Source of the DNA: Acridotheres tristis
Lineage: Eukaryota > Chordata > Aves > Passeriformes > Sturnidae
DNA: 64,000 nt
Direction: 5' to 3'
NCBI GenBank assembly: GCA_037013685.1
Contig: CM072908.1
Coordinates: forward strand, 4,787,001-4,851,000
Shown here: positions 36,922 to 49,420 of the stretch, piece after piece
Numbering within the stretch: position 1 is the first letter of the stretch
Layout of the letters: the number at the start of each line of letters is the position of its first letter
Program-made: the position numbers and the translations under genes
Notes under the pieces: model-generated
The model's input: the letters and a program-made list of their open reading frames with translations, nothing else
The model's database searches: none
Told to the model about the DNA's origin: nothing

Positions 36922-37014
36922 ATGTCCTAGAAACAACCTTCTTGTAAATAATGTCCTAAAAACAACCTTCATATAAATAATGTCCTAAAAACAACCTTCA
37001 TATAAATAATGTTA
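36922..37014. repeat. 29-bp tandem repeat, three copies
   Basis: The unit begins ATGTCCTAAAAACAACCTTC followed by ATATAAATA. Copies start at 36922, 36951 and 36980, with a partial fourth at 37009. The first copy differs at a few bases; the second and third are identical. It lies in the LRRC38 intron. Confidence 0.95.
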
Positions 37015-40000
37015 AGCTCGGCCATGTTTCTGTAGAAGGAAGCAGATGAAATGGGTTTGTCCATCTCTCATCCTCAGCAGGTGTGTGATGGTATTTTCAG
37101 GTGAAGAGTTGGAAGCTCTGGTGCAACAACCACTGCATCAGCTCTGGAAGGAGAAATCCCTTGTGCCACCAGAGACAGAACTGCTGGTCTTCCTGTTGAC
37201 TGTTCCAAAGGAACAGGCTGTTCCAAATTCTCTTTGGAGTCCAAAGGAAAGCTTCTGCTTGGCTGTGCTGGGATTTTCAGCAGTGTCACGACTCAGCAAA
37301 GAGAAGCATCCACCCAGCAGGACAGACTGATCCACGTTCCTTTCCCTCAGCCACTGCCCTGTGCTTCCTGTGAGCCCTGCACTGTGCCCAGGCTGCTTCC
37401 AGCACAGCTTGCAGAGACTGCCTGGGTGTGCATGGCAGAGCCCAGCTCATTCCTGCCTTTGGGAAGAGCTGCTGCCTGCACAGCCTGGCCAAAGCTGCAG
37501 CTGGGGGCACTGGCTGCACTGGCCCCTGCTCTGTGGTGCTGTGTTCCATCCACTGGCATCTGTTATTCGCAGTAAATAAGAATTCTCTAAAATCTGAGGC
37601 CACAGAAGCCTGTTGGGCTGTCACACAATAAAGCAAGTAGCAAATTCCCATCTAATCTATTTGGTTTGAGAACATGACCTAGATTCCAGTACCCATGGCT
37701 ACATGGAGAGGAGCATCTTTATTTCTCCTTATTGTATAATATAAATCCTTGCAGTACACTGATTCTCATAACAAGAAATACCCTCTAAGTGCCTTGGTGT
37801 GTTGCAGGTCCTTTGCTGTTTGCATTCTGTGTGTTGTGATGTAAAGGGAAAGCATCAGGGAAATGGAATGGAGCTCACAGTGCACAGGGTCAGCTTTGAT
37901 CCATGGCACAGCTGCTTTTGGGAATAAAGGACTGAGCTCCTTTTCATGTCTGGGATTCTGGGCAAATGCTGCCATGGTAAGTTAGCTCTAAACCTAAGGG
38001 CTGCAGTGTGTAGAACCACTCAGGACAAGAGTTTTCTTTTGGAGTCTTCCTCTCTTTTTTTTTTCCAATATATTCTTTTTCCACTTTCTCCCTTCTCCAG
38101 ATGTGATATTGTGTCCCATCACTCCAGCACAGAAGTATTTTAAATGCTGCCAGTTGAGAATTTCTTTTGCAGTTGGACAGAAATTTTAAAGGGTAGAGTT
38201 GCTTGTGGTCACCTGTGCCCCCTTTCTTTTGAGGAGCTTGACTCAGATGCTCTGGAAACAGCAGTTCTCAGGAGGTCTCAGCCTCTGTTAGACTGATTTC
38301 CTTTACAGAAACAGTTGGACAGAAACATATTTTTATTGTGCTTGCTACAAGTGAAATGGAATTTGTGCCGTTGCTGTATTCACTTAGTGCAGGTTTTTCT
38401 GCCAAAATGCTGCAGAGATCTTTTCCTATTAGCAAGGAATTTCCTCTTCAAATGAATTTGCAGTATGTTGCACTCATGCAACTGCTTTGATTACGGTCAG
38501 GATTATATTTATTTACCGAAATAAATCTTTGCTTTTAAAAATCTGATTTAAAAGACACAGGTCTTGAAATTGCAGCCTATAGCTTTTCACTCATCCCTCA
38601 TTTCTCATGGTTTTGAATAGGGAAGGATATCCATCTGTCCCCCATTATGCTTACTCTGATTAATGCCTAGAGCTGCTACTTCCAAGTCTCACTGAAATGA
38701 AAATACGATTTGGAGGTCAGCTCTCAGTTGTTTCAGGTGGAAGGTTTATAGAGGGAGCTCAGTCAGAGGCTGGAGAGCAGGTTTGCATCTCCTCAGTCTC
38801 TGAGTGCTCAGGTGCTCCAGGCTGTCAGCTATGGCAGAAGACATGAACACTGCAGGGCCAGGTCTCCAGAAGTCTCAGAGGTTCTTTGAAACCAGGTAGC
38901 TGCTTTCTCTTCCAGGTCAGTTCTGACCACAGGAGGTTTCACAGATCTCCAGAGCAAGCTGTGCTTGTTCACCATCTGCTGTGCACAGCCAGTGCACCCC
39001 AGGCTCAGCAAAAGCAGCAGGGATTTGCAGGTTGCCTGCAGTGAGCCCTGGGCAGGCTGGCTCTGACACTGCTGGGCAGCTCCCAGGACATCCCCAGCCA
39101 GAGCAGCACGAGAAAGAGGGAAAGCCACAGAACTTCAGGCAAATACAACACATACAGGATGGCTTTTAGGGACCAAAATTTAATACCATCATCATTACAA
39201 GGTCAAGTAGGTCCACAGTGGAATTAACTAAAACTTCTTCTCAATCAGCACAGCAGCTGGGCTGGGCTGGATCCAGTTGATCAGGCAGGGCAGCACCACT
39301 GACCCAAGGAGCCTGGGTTTAACAATAACATCACAAGCCAGTAAACATGGACATGCCAGTAAAAACGTTTAACAGTAAAACATCTCATGCCACAGCTGTC
39401 CAGCCAGAGGAAAACCAAGATTCACAAATGCACAGGGAATCTCATCATCACCATTCCTTGTTTAAAGTGACATCAGGGTTCTGTGGCAGAGCTGTGGGAT
39501 GGAAATGCAGTGTGCTCTGTGTGTGCACAGCAAGGCAGAGCCCAAACCAGGGAGAACACCCTGGGATCACCAGGAGAGAGGAAGTGGATCAAGTAATTTA
39601 GCAGCAGATGTCGTGGCATTAATACACAATTCTTACATTTGCCCTTTTTATTCATGTCCTTAATAGTGAGACAAAAGCTGCTTTGCTTTGCTCTGCTGAT
39701 TTAATTCACTTCAGTGAGGGTTCCATTCTAGCCCTGGTAACATCCTCTCCTGCTGCTCCCCTGTGGTGAATGAAGAAGGAGCTGGGCATATGCAGGGAGC
39801 TGTGTGCTTTTACCATCCAGGACCCAACTCTATTCTCACCACTTCTTAAATCTGGGGGTTTTTGCTTTCACTACAAAGAACCCAGCTCTTGGCATTCTCC
39901 AGTAATGCAGGCAGGAACAATATCTGTCATTCTGCTTGGCCTCAGGACAGCCAGAGAGAAAAGGTGGAAGCAGGTCACAGACAAAAAAGCATCCATTAAA

Positions 40001-40463
40001 CCCAAACTGTTGTTTGACCAGAAAAGAAAAAACTCTAATTTGGAACTACATGGCAAAAAGTAATGTAGAAGGGTATGGAAGGAACTTCAGTATCCCTCTT
40101 ACCCTGCTCAGGAGTTTGTGTTCAGATGGAGTAGCTGGGAATTGCTTCCAGGTCTCCAGGTTAAGATGCATCAGAGTTCAACATTCACTTTTTTAATTCC
40201 TCCAAATCATGGTCCTAGATCACACCTGATCCCTGGAAGGCTGCAGGTGAAATAACTTCATTTCCAGGAGCTGCTCAAAGGGGCTATGTAAGGGCTTTTG
40301 GATAGTGACAGGTTTTGTTCCATTTTTTCCCTGAATATTGTACAATTTTGTAAACCTGGAATTAACCCTAAAACTTTTCTTCAGCCGTTCAATCTCTGAC
40401 CCAGAACAACTGAAGAATTCATCAACATTCTGCTGATTTGTTTTCCTTTCCTCTTCCTTGCAG

Positions 40464-40717
40464 GTCTCCATGAAATCCAGTGTTCCCTGCCCGTGGAGAA
40501 CAGAAGGATCTTTCTGAATGAGTTATCTGAGGTCAGCTTCAGTGAATGCAAATTCAGTTTGTCATTGACAGACCTTTTTATCATCATCTTTTCTGGAGTC
40601 GCCGTGTCCATCGCTGCAATTCTCTCCAGCTTCTTCCTGGCCACGCTGGTGCACTGCTTCCAGAGGTGTGCTCCCAGCAAGGATGATGATGATGATGAAG
40701 ACGACAGCGAGGACTGA
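40464..40717 (+). CDS. LRRC38: LRRC38 coding exon 2 (LRR-CT end, membrane helix, acidic tail)
   Basis: Begins after a long pyrimidine tract ending in TTGCAG. Joined in phase 1 to exon 1, it reads [10 protein letters not shown] and runs to TGA at 40715. It supplies residues 210-293: the last LRR-CT cysteines (216, 238), one membrane helix (about 246-272, starting [10 protein letters not shown]), a short juxtamembrane stretch HCFQRC, and a cytosolic tail of Asp and Glu. In BK gamma subunits the membrane helix and the residues just inside it carry much of the channel effect (family knowledge). The full protein of 293 residues matches the human length I recall (about 294). The tail is encoded partly by five tandem GAT codons (40682-40696), which may vary in length. 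Confidence 0.96.
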
Positions 40718-42000
40718 ACTTAGTCAAAATCCTTAAGTTTCCTTGGTTTATCAGTTACCAGATCATCAGCCAAAGTCTTTGAGGAAAAAGAGTAGAGTAA
40801 AAGCTTTAAACATGACTTAAACTCACCGTGTGTAAGGATCCCTTCTAGGCACAGGCTGGGATGGCAGACCTGAGCTGTCAGCTCTGCTCTCATGCACCCT
40901 GCTGCAATCAGCCCGGGCCTTAATCAAACACTGCATTTAAACTTGAAGGTGGAAGGAAAAAGTGGGGGAAAGCAAAAAAAAAAAAAAAAAAAAAAAATCC
41001 AGTGTTTTAAAAGATGCATTTCCACACTGTCCCGATGAGATGCAGATTCTTATAAGTGCTTGAAGCTTGTTCTAGATACACTTTGAAAAGAACTGGGTGA
41101 ATGGAGGTGTTTCAGGTTGAAAATACAGAAGCAATTCAAAATAGTATCCTTCCTAGATCTAACTACTGGGAGATTCTATTTAAACTCACACAAAATGCAG
41201 TTAAAATGATTCCTAGGATTGTAGAAAGCATGAGAGGAATGGCATTTTCCCCCCTACAAAAGTTCCCCAGAAACATCCATCCTTCATTTAATGACAGCAA
41301 TTGCAGGCGCCATTCAGCAAAAAAAAAAAATTCTGTAAGTGAATACGATTCTGGGTCTGAGTCATCCACTGCAGATGCCTGGCACTTCTTTGGTCATGGC
41401 ACAAATACTAAATATAACATCCTTTTGCATTTTTAGATGCAGTGAAGTAAAGGATTTCCCTCCCTGTATTGCTCGGCACCAGTAACTGTTGCAGCATCCA
41501 GTCCATTTAGCTATTTTAAAGCACTAAGGGCTATATTCTGCTCCTGGTTATACTGGAATAACCCAAATGAGATCAACACCATGATCCAAATTGGCAACTG
41601 TATAAACAAAAGTGAAATCTGGCCCAACGTATTTCTGACTGTATTATAGAGTTGTCAAAACTTGAGCTCTTCTATACGATGGTAGATATTTTTGTTAAAA
41701 TTTAAAAAGACATTTATTACAAGAGATTTTTGGAATAGTGCTGGACAGCTTTTTAGGATAAGTATATTTTTAAAATATTTGTAATGGAAATATTTTTTTA
41801 AAGCTCTGTGTATTTAAAATGTTATCTAGAGTGGCTGTGAGGGCTTAAAGTAACGATCACCATAGTAATAAGCAAGCTAAGGACTAAGCTATTATAAAGT
41901 AATTAGTGCTGATAAAAAGTAGCATTTGTTTAACGACTGTAAATGCTATTATTTCTTTTAAAAAGCACTCTTTGTTCAAAATACTGCCTTGCTCAGTGTC
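40718..42000 (+). other. LRRC38: Probable LRRC38 3' untranslated region
   Basis: Sequence after the stop codon is AT-rich and free of recognisable repeats apart from an A24 run at 40974-40997 and an A11 run near 41321. The part at 41640-41960 is rich in TTTAAA and ATATTT motifs, as 3' UTRs often are. I found no canonical AATAAA, so the end is uncertain. Composition changes sharply to GC-rich at about 41990, which I use as a soft boundary. Confidence 0.4.
40974..40997 (+). repeat. A24 homopolymer in the LRRC38 3' region
   Basis: Twenty-four consecutive A residues lie 257 bases after the LRRC38 stop codon. It may be a plain mononucleotide repeat. In an RNA it would be a site for internal oligo-dT priming, which could make short false 3' ends in expression data. 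Confidence 0.85.
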
Positions 42001-42320
42001 CCCCTGTGCGGCTGGGGGTGCCAGGGTCCAGCAGCGCTCCTGGCGATCCCACCCGGCAGGGATGAGCTGGAACCTCCAGCACGCCTCAGTCCGTCTGTCC
42101 GTCTGTCCGTGCCTCAGTGCAGGAGCTCCATCCCGAGCAGCACACCGACCGCTCATCCCTCCCCGGTGCCTGGGGCTGCAGGGGAGGGCTCTGTCCCTTG
42201 GGGTGTCCCTGCCCTCAGCCCTGCCCTGCCCGGGGGTCGCTGCCTTGGCTCACGGGGCTGGCTCCGGGTGGGCACCACGCTGGGGTCACAGCCAGCAGGA
42301 AAAGTTATTCCTGCTCAGTG
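41990..42320. other. GC-rich block downstream of LRRC38
   Basis: Sharp rise in GC with CpGs and a TCCG/TCTG microsatellite at about 42088-42110. Open frames exist in all directions but match nothing recognised. It could be a distal part of the LRRC38 3' UTR, a small CpG-rich element or an unrecognised repeat. Confidence 0.35.
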
Positions 42321-44919
42321 CACTCACTGCTTCCATTGGTGGGATGGCTCCTTCTGCAAACACACTGAGACAGGATCAGGCAGGACAGTGAGAGGCTATT
42401 CTGTGTCAATACTGTCTTATTCTATTACAATTCCTTCAAGAAAAATGGAATTATATGATTTTCACTGTGTAGTGCCATGATTATAAACAACACAAATATA
42501 TTTATAATTTCAACCTGGGTTTTGATGTTTATTTGTATGTGGGAATGAAAAAGGACAAAAACTGTGCCTGATTCACCTTTTTTAAGGGAGGTTTTGTGGG
42601 GTGGTTGGAAACACATTGCCCAGGGCAGTTCCTGAGGCACCTCCCTTTCCCACAAATACGGATCTGTGATCAACAGTTTTATATTTAGAGCTGTGCAAAT
42701 TGTTCAGTCATGGAACAGGAAACTGGGTCACACTTATTATGGGCTCAAAACTCACAACCCCTTAGCAAAATGATTTGTCCTACCAAACTTCCCAGGGAGT
42801 CACCAGTGGATGTTTCAGCAAACATCTGCCCTGCCCCTGGTGATGAATTCCTGGTTTGTGCCTTTACCCTGGAAGGCTCAGTCATTTTGCAGAGGTCACA
42901 AATCAAACTCAACTGTTTTGTCTGGGCTCTGCTCTCACTTGCAGGTTCACCCTACTGTGATGTAGATTTGTTTACAGTTTGTGGCTTTTGTTCAAGCCAA
43001 CACAAAGCCCTGCAAGCTCTGGCTCTATTTGAAGTGTAGCACCCTCAGAGCACTGAGGAGCACACCAAGCTGACACCCACACAGCACAGCACAAGCTGGA
43101 GAGCAAGGCTTGGCAAAGCTTTATTTGGGAAGCTGCTATTCTGGATACTACACTGCACCAAAGTGATTTTGCTACGTAGGGTTTTTTCTGGATCAGAAAC
43201 TTCAATGATATTTTTAAATTCTGTTTTTCCCTATAACTAATGTACATTTCTGAACATTATTGAACGCCTCTAGTTAGTAATATTGGTTTATTGTAAGCAC
43301 TAGCAGTTGCCAACTATTAATATTGGTTCTGCATAATTCTAGTTGCTAGTAAGTGAGACAGAACTTGAATTTAGTCCTAACTGGGATTTTTCTAATTTTA
43401 TGGAATCTTGAGAGTAAACCACTCTCCTGTTGGAATATTAGCAGAACTAGTGATCACCATAATGATGCCCTGCAAACACTGAAGGCCAATTTCATCATCA
43501 GTAGAGGGTGGCCTGAGGGCTGCATTACTATTGCAGTTTTAGCTGCACAGAGGTGCAGCACAGAGCTAATCCCCTCTCCGGGTTTGGGGCACTGGGGAGG
43601 GTCCCTGTGCAGGGATTTTCCATGGCTGGGATGTGGTGAGCCTGCACTCCCTGCTCCCTGCAGTGACCCACATTAGATCAGAGCAGTCACAGTGGGGCCA
43701 AGCAGGAGCTGAATTTATCCTCCCTCCACTCCAGCAGCCCTGCCTGTAAGTGATCAGAAATGAACTGTGCAAAGTTCTTCATTTACCACTTCCCTTCTAA
43801 AATAGCTCCACTTTTGTGGTGCTCTCTCCCTGTCAGAATGAGCAGACATTTTACCTGCTTCAAGGGGAAGCAAAGATACTCTGCATGACCCAAATAAAGC
43901 ATTGCAGGCTCCAGGAGCCAGGCAGCAGCTGCCACATTGCCTGCAGATATTTCTCCTTGATGAAATGCTAGAGCTGGGTATGTGTGAGGATCCAAAACCT
44001 GTGCAAAAAATCGAATCTGCATGATGTCATTGAGACAATCTGACTTTTAGAAGTGTGCACACAGGTTTTAAAAAGCCCTAATCCACAAAATATTAAAATA
44101 AAGATCACCTAAAGCAACTGTCCAAACCCAGCATTTCATCCCCAGTGAGCCACCATCTCTCTGAGGCAGCTCCTGCTCTTGCTCAGACATGAACATTAAC
44201 GGGTCAGGTTTTACAGCAGCACAAAAATGCACTGGGACACCTGAAGGGGTGGCTCTGGAAGCTCCTACAGGGAACCACAGTGCTTGGCCACCCAGCCAAG
44301 GAGCAGAGCCTGACCCAGTGCACACTGAGAGCTGAAATTCACCCTGGCACAGACAGAAATGACAAGAACTGGGCTGGTCTTTGGGCTGTGGAAGAGCTGT
44401 GTGCACTCACAGTGTGGGCAGAGAGGGTGTGTGACAATGCTGGAACTGTGTCCCCCCCTGGCACCCCAGAGGAGGGGCTGGGGGGGACCTCAGCTGGGTC
44501 CTGTCCTTCATCCCAGGGAGCAGCTCTCTGCAGGTTCAGCTCACATCCCAAAATAAAGGAGCAGAGCTTTGCTCGTGCCCACATCCAACCATTCCTCTGA
44601 GAGGACAGTGTGTGGCCACCTGTGGTTTAACCTGTTTCTTTTTCATCCCCATGGGATGCTTGGCTGTGGAGGAAAGTCCTTGTGATTCATCCTGGTGAAG
44701 GTGATGGTGGAATGCTGAATCCCTGTGTAGTCTTTCCAAGAAGAAACCAGAAATACACATCAGGAAATTAAATTTCTTGGAGAGTAAGGTCTGCCTGTGA
44801 CACAAAAGCCACCAGAACCTTTTATTATTTCATATCCTCCATGTAACCACTGGAGCAATACAGCCTTACCATAGAACTGTAGAAAACTATAGAGAACCAC
44901 AAACACATTATTAGTGATG

Positions 44920-45009
44920 CTAATATAGTGATGAATATAATTATTCATCTATTTCATATAATATTCATTATTCAGTAGGGAATATCACTAATATAGTGAT
45001 GAATATAAT
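44920..45009. repeat. Two 22-bp direct repeats in an AT-rich hairpin-prone segment
   Basis: CTAATATAGTGATGAATATA plus AT occurs at 44920-44941 and 44988-45009. The 46 bases between contain ATTCAT and ATGAAT-complementary words, so stem-loops are possible. Looks like local slippage or duplication. Confidence 0.85.
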
Positions 45010-48000
45010 CACTTTGCTTAGTGATTATAGTGAAGCTTTGTCACAAAAATACCTGGTTTTGTAATCAGATTCACACTCCCACACTGACATCATGTTCCCC
45101 TCTAGGTGTTAATTTCTGTATCTCCATATCACAATTGTATCTAAAATAACATCTCAGTTTGGTGCTTATTCTGAACAGTGCAGCAGCACAAATCGCCACA
45201 AAAATAACCAGACCAGGAAATCCACAGGTCCAACCATCCATCCAACCACCCAGCTACTACTGTAAAGAGTTAGTAGGGAAAAAAAAATACTGAATTTTGA
45301 CGCAGAGAGAGAACAGCAGCAGCCCCCGTGTCACACAGCAGCACTGGGATGATGCTGCTGTGTCCCTCCAGCTCCCAGCAGCTCTCACACCCCACCCAGA
45401 GCTCCCTGAAGCCACGTGAAACTGGGCAGCTCTGGGTTAGCAGCACATCGTGTGGGTTTTTGGGGTTTGTCCAAAACCCTGCCAGTAAATATTTCAGAGC
45501 AGGCTTCCACTGCTCGTTCTGTGGGATGTGAAAGGCTCACAGGGAGCTGGGAGCAAGCAAGGAGTGAACCTGCTCGGGCCAGGGATGCTCAGCAAAGCCA
45601 CGTTTGCTTCAAAGCTGCTTTGTTTTCATCTCAGAGCTGCTTTTCCACCGGTTTCTGGGAGCAGGGGTGAGCTCTGAAGGTTGGCCAGTTCACACCCAGG
45701 TATGTGGTATTGTCTATTCCCAACAGAAATTCATCTCAGGTGAATTTTCAAAGTTTAGTGCTCCCAACCAAAGCACCATTTGCCTGTTCAAAAGCTTTCA
45801 TTTCAATGTGAGCTGTCACTTGGAGGGCTGTACAAAAATCTCTTATCAGCTCAGAAAGGAGAAAGTCAGAAAATTCCTCCAGTCAAAGGTGCTGGCAGGT
45901 TTTGCTTCAACCCTTCCAGAGTGTGGGGAGATTTCTCCAAACTGAATTATCATCACTGGAATATCAGTGATTAGGTTTGAACTCCTCCTTTTTCTTCTCC
46001 CCAGTTGGTATCACTCTTTAGCCTTTGAAAACCTGGCTTCAAATGTGAATTTGGATCAAGGGAGGAAACGACCAGAATATGACCTTGAGGTCACTTTGGT
46101 CAGTTGGGCAAATGCATTGAGTTTTTATCTCTATGAACTGTACACATGAAAATGGGAAAACACTTCCCTGAGCTCCAAAAGATTCCATACAAGCACAGCA
46201 TTTGATGGCTTTAAAAATCCAGGGGCAAGCAGAAGGATGAGAGAGATGTATGGTAAATAACATTAAAAAGTAAAATGAGGCATAATTAGATTGATTTGTA
46301 TTTTCATAGAAGAACATTATTTTTGGGTTGCTTTGTTGAGTACTTACCTGATTTTCATGTGGTGGTGATAAAATCTACAGACTGGCAGGGAAGTGTGGAA
46401 TATTGGCTGTAAATTAACACAGCTTGTGGGTTTAGACTTGCAGTGTCTTGACCAATAACCTGAGACAGTTGCCTGTCCAAAATAATTCTGTTGTCTTATG
46501 ATTGCATTATTTAAAAAAAACAAAACAACCACCAAAATAAACAAGCAAACAAAAAACCCAAACCAAATCCCCTTAGTGTGCATCTTCATAATGAAAAGGA
46601 ATGTTCTGTAAGCAGTTTCACTAATTTCTTCCTGTGGCAATTCCTAAATGTCATATTTACTGACCTCAGGAGTTTGGCAAAAGGTGACAGGAGAGTGTTA
46701 TATAAATACATTATCAGGTATTTATTTCCAACTTGAGGTAGTAAATATTCAATCCAAATCTAAATTATGTTTCTGAGAACAGTATGATGCTGTGAGCTCA
46801 AATTGTCCTCATCTTAAAAAAAGCCAAATTCTCATTAAAACAAAAGTCAGAAGAAAAATCTGCTTTAAGGATTTTTCAGTCCAGAATGGCTTTTTTAAAA
46901 CAATCAAATTAAAATAAACCCCACAACATAGGGTTTTAAATGAAAGCAGGAAGTGTTTGAACCATAAATTCAGGAATATTACACTGTATGGCAGGGAAGT
47001 GACTACAGACCTAATATTTTATTTCTATTATTCCTTGAGGGAACAGAATCATTAGGCTGAGAAGCTGGTCATTGTTTTTGAGAGAAGTGTCCCATGCAGC
47101 TGGTTCCTTCAGGTTTGGGGTGTGGGATGCAGATTTTCCACCAGGGGGGCTGTGAGACTGTGAGTGCAGCAAAGGAGGCAACTCCTCTGTTTGACCTGAG
47201 TGTGCTGTGACAAAATAAACTGCAGCTGGATTCCATCCTGATTTCACTGTGGAATGGTTTTGGATCCCACCTGGTGCAGCTCCATCCCCCTCACTGCTGT
47301 GATACCCTGCTTTACCTGGGGAGAAAACCCCTGGCAGTGGGAGCTCTGCAGTCATGGGGGTGTTTGTTCTCTACATTCTCATCCAAAATGAAGGAAAATA
47401 ACTCTGGGTGATTTTCCCCCACAAAGGGCTCTGTGTCCTGGTGCTCTGAGTGCATGGAGTTACCTGGGTTTGTGGTGTCTGCACTGGGGGTGAGTCCTAA
47501 TTTAATTTAGGGTGGCAGGCAGCATTATTTGGAGACTGTAGAGGCCATGCAGCTTTCCCAGCTGTGCTCTGGATCCAGGGCTCTCTGCTCTGTGAGAGAA
47601 CCAGAGCCACTCCCCACAGCTCCAGTGCAGCCCTGTGTGGCACAGAAGGTGTCACTGTCTGTAATCACTGTCCATCCCTGGCCTAGTTTGGGGATGGATT
47701 TATAATGAACATCTTTAACCTCAGCCTAGCCCAGCCATCTGCTCTGGGAAGCAAGCTGGCACTCCAAAGCCATTTTCTGCTTCAAGGTGTCTCCTTGTGT
47801 TCTTTCAGAACCAACAGTGAGTCATCTCCTCCCACCAGGCTACAGCAGGATTTTAACCCAGCTCAGGGAGTGAAATCCCTCTGCCTCCAGAGCTGTGTGT
47901 GACTGAGCACAGGCACCAAACAAAGCATTTCTGCTTCCCACCTGAATGACAGGGATGACACAGAAATCTCCTGAGGGACGTGAATGGGGTGAAGACTCTG

Positions 48001-49009
48001 GACCTCATCTGCAGGCAACAGGGAAAACCCAGAATTTACCCAACCTCCCCAAGCCTTCCTTTGCAGTTCCTGATGAAATTCTCTCCCTTCCTGTTCTGTC
48101 TCCATCATCTTAAATTCCTGAGACTTCATTCTTAAACTTTCATGGCAATTGTCCATTTTTCTATTTAACAGGATGGCTCAGAAAGGGAAAGTGTCAGTGA
48201 GGGCACTCACTTCATTAATGGAAATAACTTTTGGGTTATGAAATTGCTCTCCACCTGCCTTCTGTTAGCATAAAAGGAGCCTTTGTCAAGTCTCCAGGAT
48301 TTTGGTCTGCCTTCTATTGCAGCACTAGAAAATTAGGGACATCCAATCTTAAATGGAAAAGTTTAAGAAGCTTTGTCTCATAAAATGACGTCTAAGACTT
48401 GTCTGTCTTTTATTCCATGCTCTTCACTAGATGATCCCCCCTGCTGCCACCTTCAAACGAAGCGATTTAAAACGGATCGGATATTAAAGCTTTAAGATGG
48501 GATTTTAAAACAAATGAAATGCTATCAGGACTGTAATAGCAACAGCTGCTGTGTCTGCCAGCTGGACTGTAGACTTAATCACTCCATCAAATCCCACTTC
48601 CCACAGCCCTGTGCTTGTTTTCTCTGCCTCCCTGCACACCCACAGAGGATGCTCCCTGCGGGTCACAGCCAGCTCTGCCGGAGCCCGCAGGGAGGGATCT
48701 CTCCCTCTGCCCTGTCAGCTCAGCACCGAGCCTGCCCTGTGCTTCCTGAAGGCCCCAGAGCAGCGAGGAACAAGAGCTTGAAGCTCTGTGGAAGCTTTTG
48801 TCTCCTGGGAGTAGGAAGGATTTGTCTCTGCCCTTCCCAGCTGCCCAGCAGGGCTTTGGGAGCCTGGTGTGGTGGGTGCTGGAAAAGGACTCCAAAGACA
48901 GAACTCCTGTCTGTGAGCTGCTGCTTGTCTTCAGAAAAAAGGAATCTGTGTGCAGTAATTCTATCAAGACAGACACAACTGGCACCAACACCAGTCTTTC
49001 ATTTAAAAC

Positions 49010-49420
49010 TTTTCATACCTTCTTTCAATGGACTTCTCCCAGGCAACTCTGACTCCTCCCCTCATGGGCAGCTTCACACAGCACTGACTCCTTCCCTCCT
49101 CTCTGCAAGTTTCCTTCTTCATGACTGGCTAATCCTCAACCTGCCCCATACCTGGCCACCTAAACCTGTCCTTCACACAACATCTTATCTGTCCCTTACA
49201 TGACTACCTGTCTTCCCCACCTCAGCACACCCAACAGACTCCAAACCTCACACCCCAGCTGGGACCAGCTAGCCCACACTTTTATAACACCCAGCCTCAT
49301 TGGGCAGGCAAGGCTATTTCCACTTCTCAGTAATCAGGGCAGCTGTAATTCATTGGGAAAGATTTGCTTTCTGCACTTTGCTTACAATCCATCTTCCCAC
49401 ACTTCTGCGTGGCTCTGGAT
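49010..49420 (-). mobile_element. Possible LTR-like or other dispersed repeat
   Basis: On the minus strand a CCAAT-type box (CTGCCCAATGAGG, about 49291-49303) lies just before a TATA box (GTTATAAAAGTG, about 49279-49290). The surrounding text feels like a dispersed passerine repeat, but there is no clear poly(A) signal, ends or target duplication. It could equally be a unique promoter. Confidence 0.3.

Larger units (their letters stand above)
28195..40463 (+). other. LRRC38: LRRC38 intron (12.27 kb)
   Basis: Bounded by GT at 28195 and AG at 40462-40463. It separates the signal-plus-LRR exon from the membrane exon. It contains two CR1 tails (about 29060-29300, 33030-33430), an LTR-like element near 35710-36010, a 29-bp tandem repeat (36922-37014) and AT-rich blocks near 31080-31200, 32215-32320 and 38440-38560 that look like candidate conserved non-coding sequence. 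No additional coding exon was recognised. Confidence 0.9.

Noticed and set aside
36922..37014. CRISPR-like repeat array
   Set aside because: Head-to-tail copies with no spacers in a vertebrate intron; an ordinary minisatellite.
38640..39610. Possible further retroviral LTR
   Set aside because: Feels repeat-like, but no CCAAT, TATA and AATAAA order, no ends and no target duplication could be found.
40493..40717. Exon 2 of LRRC38 read as a separate small membrane protein
   Set aside because: The first candidate codon is not an ATG (GTGGAG), and the segment joins in phase with exon 1 to complete the LRR-CT cap.
46344..46640. Minus-strand open frame with a hydrophobic stretch resembling a membrane helix
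   Set aside because: The hydrophobic part comes from a low-complexity A/C-rich tract; there is no start context and no family resemblance.
48514..49203. 229-codon open frame on the plus strand
   Set aside because: No known domain; the translation is Cys/Leu/Ser-rich without a sensible fold, and its second half runs into a repeat-like region.
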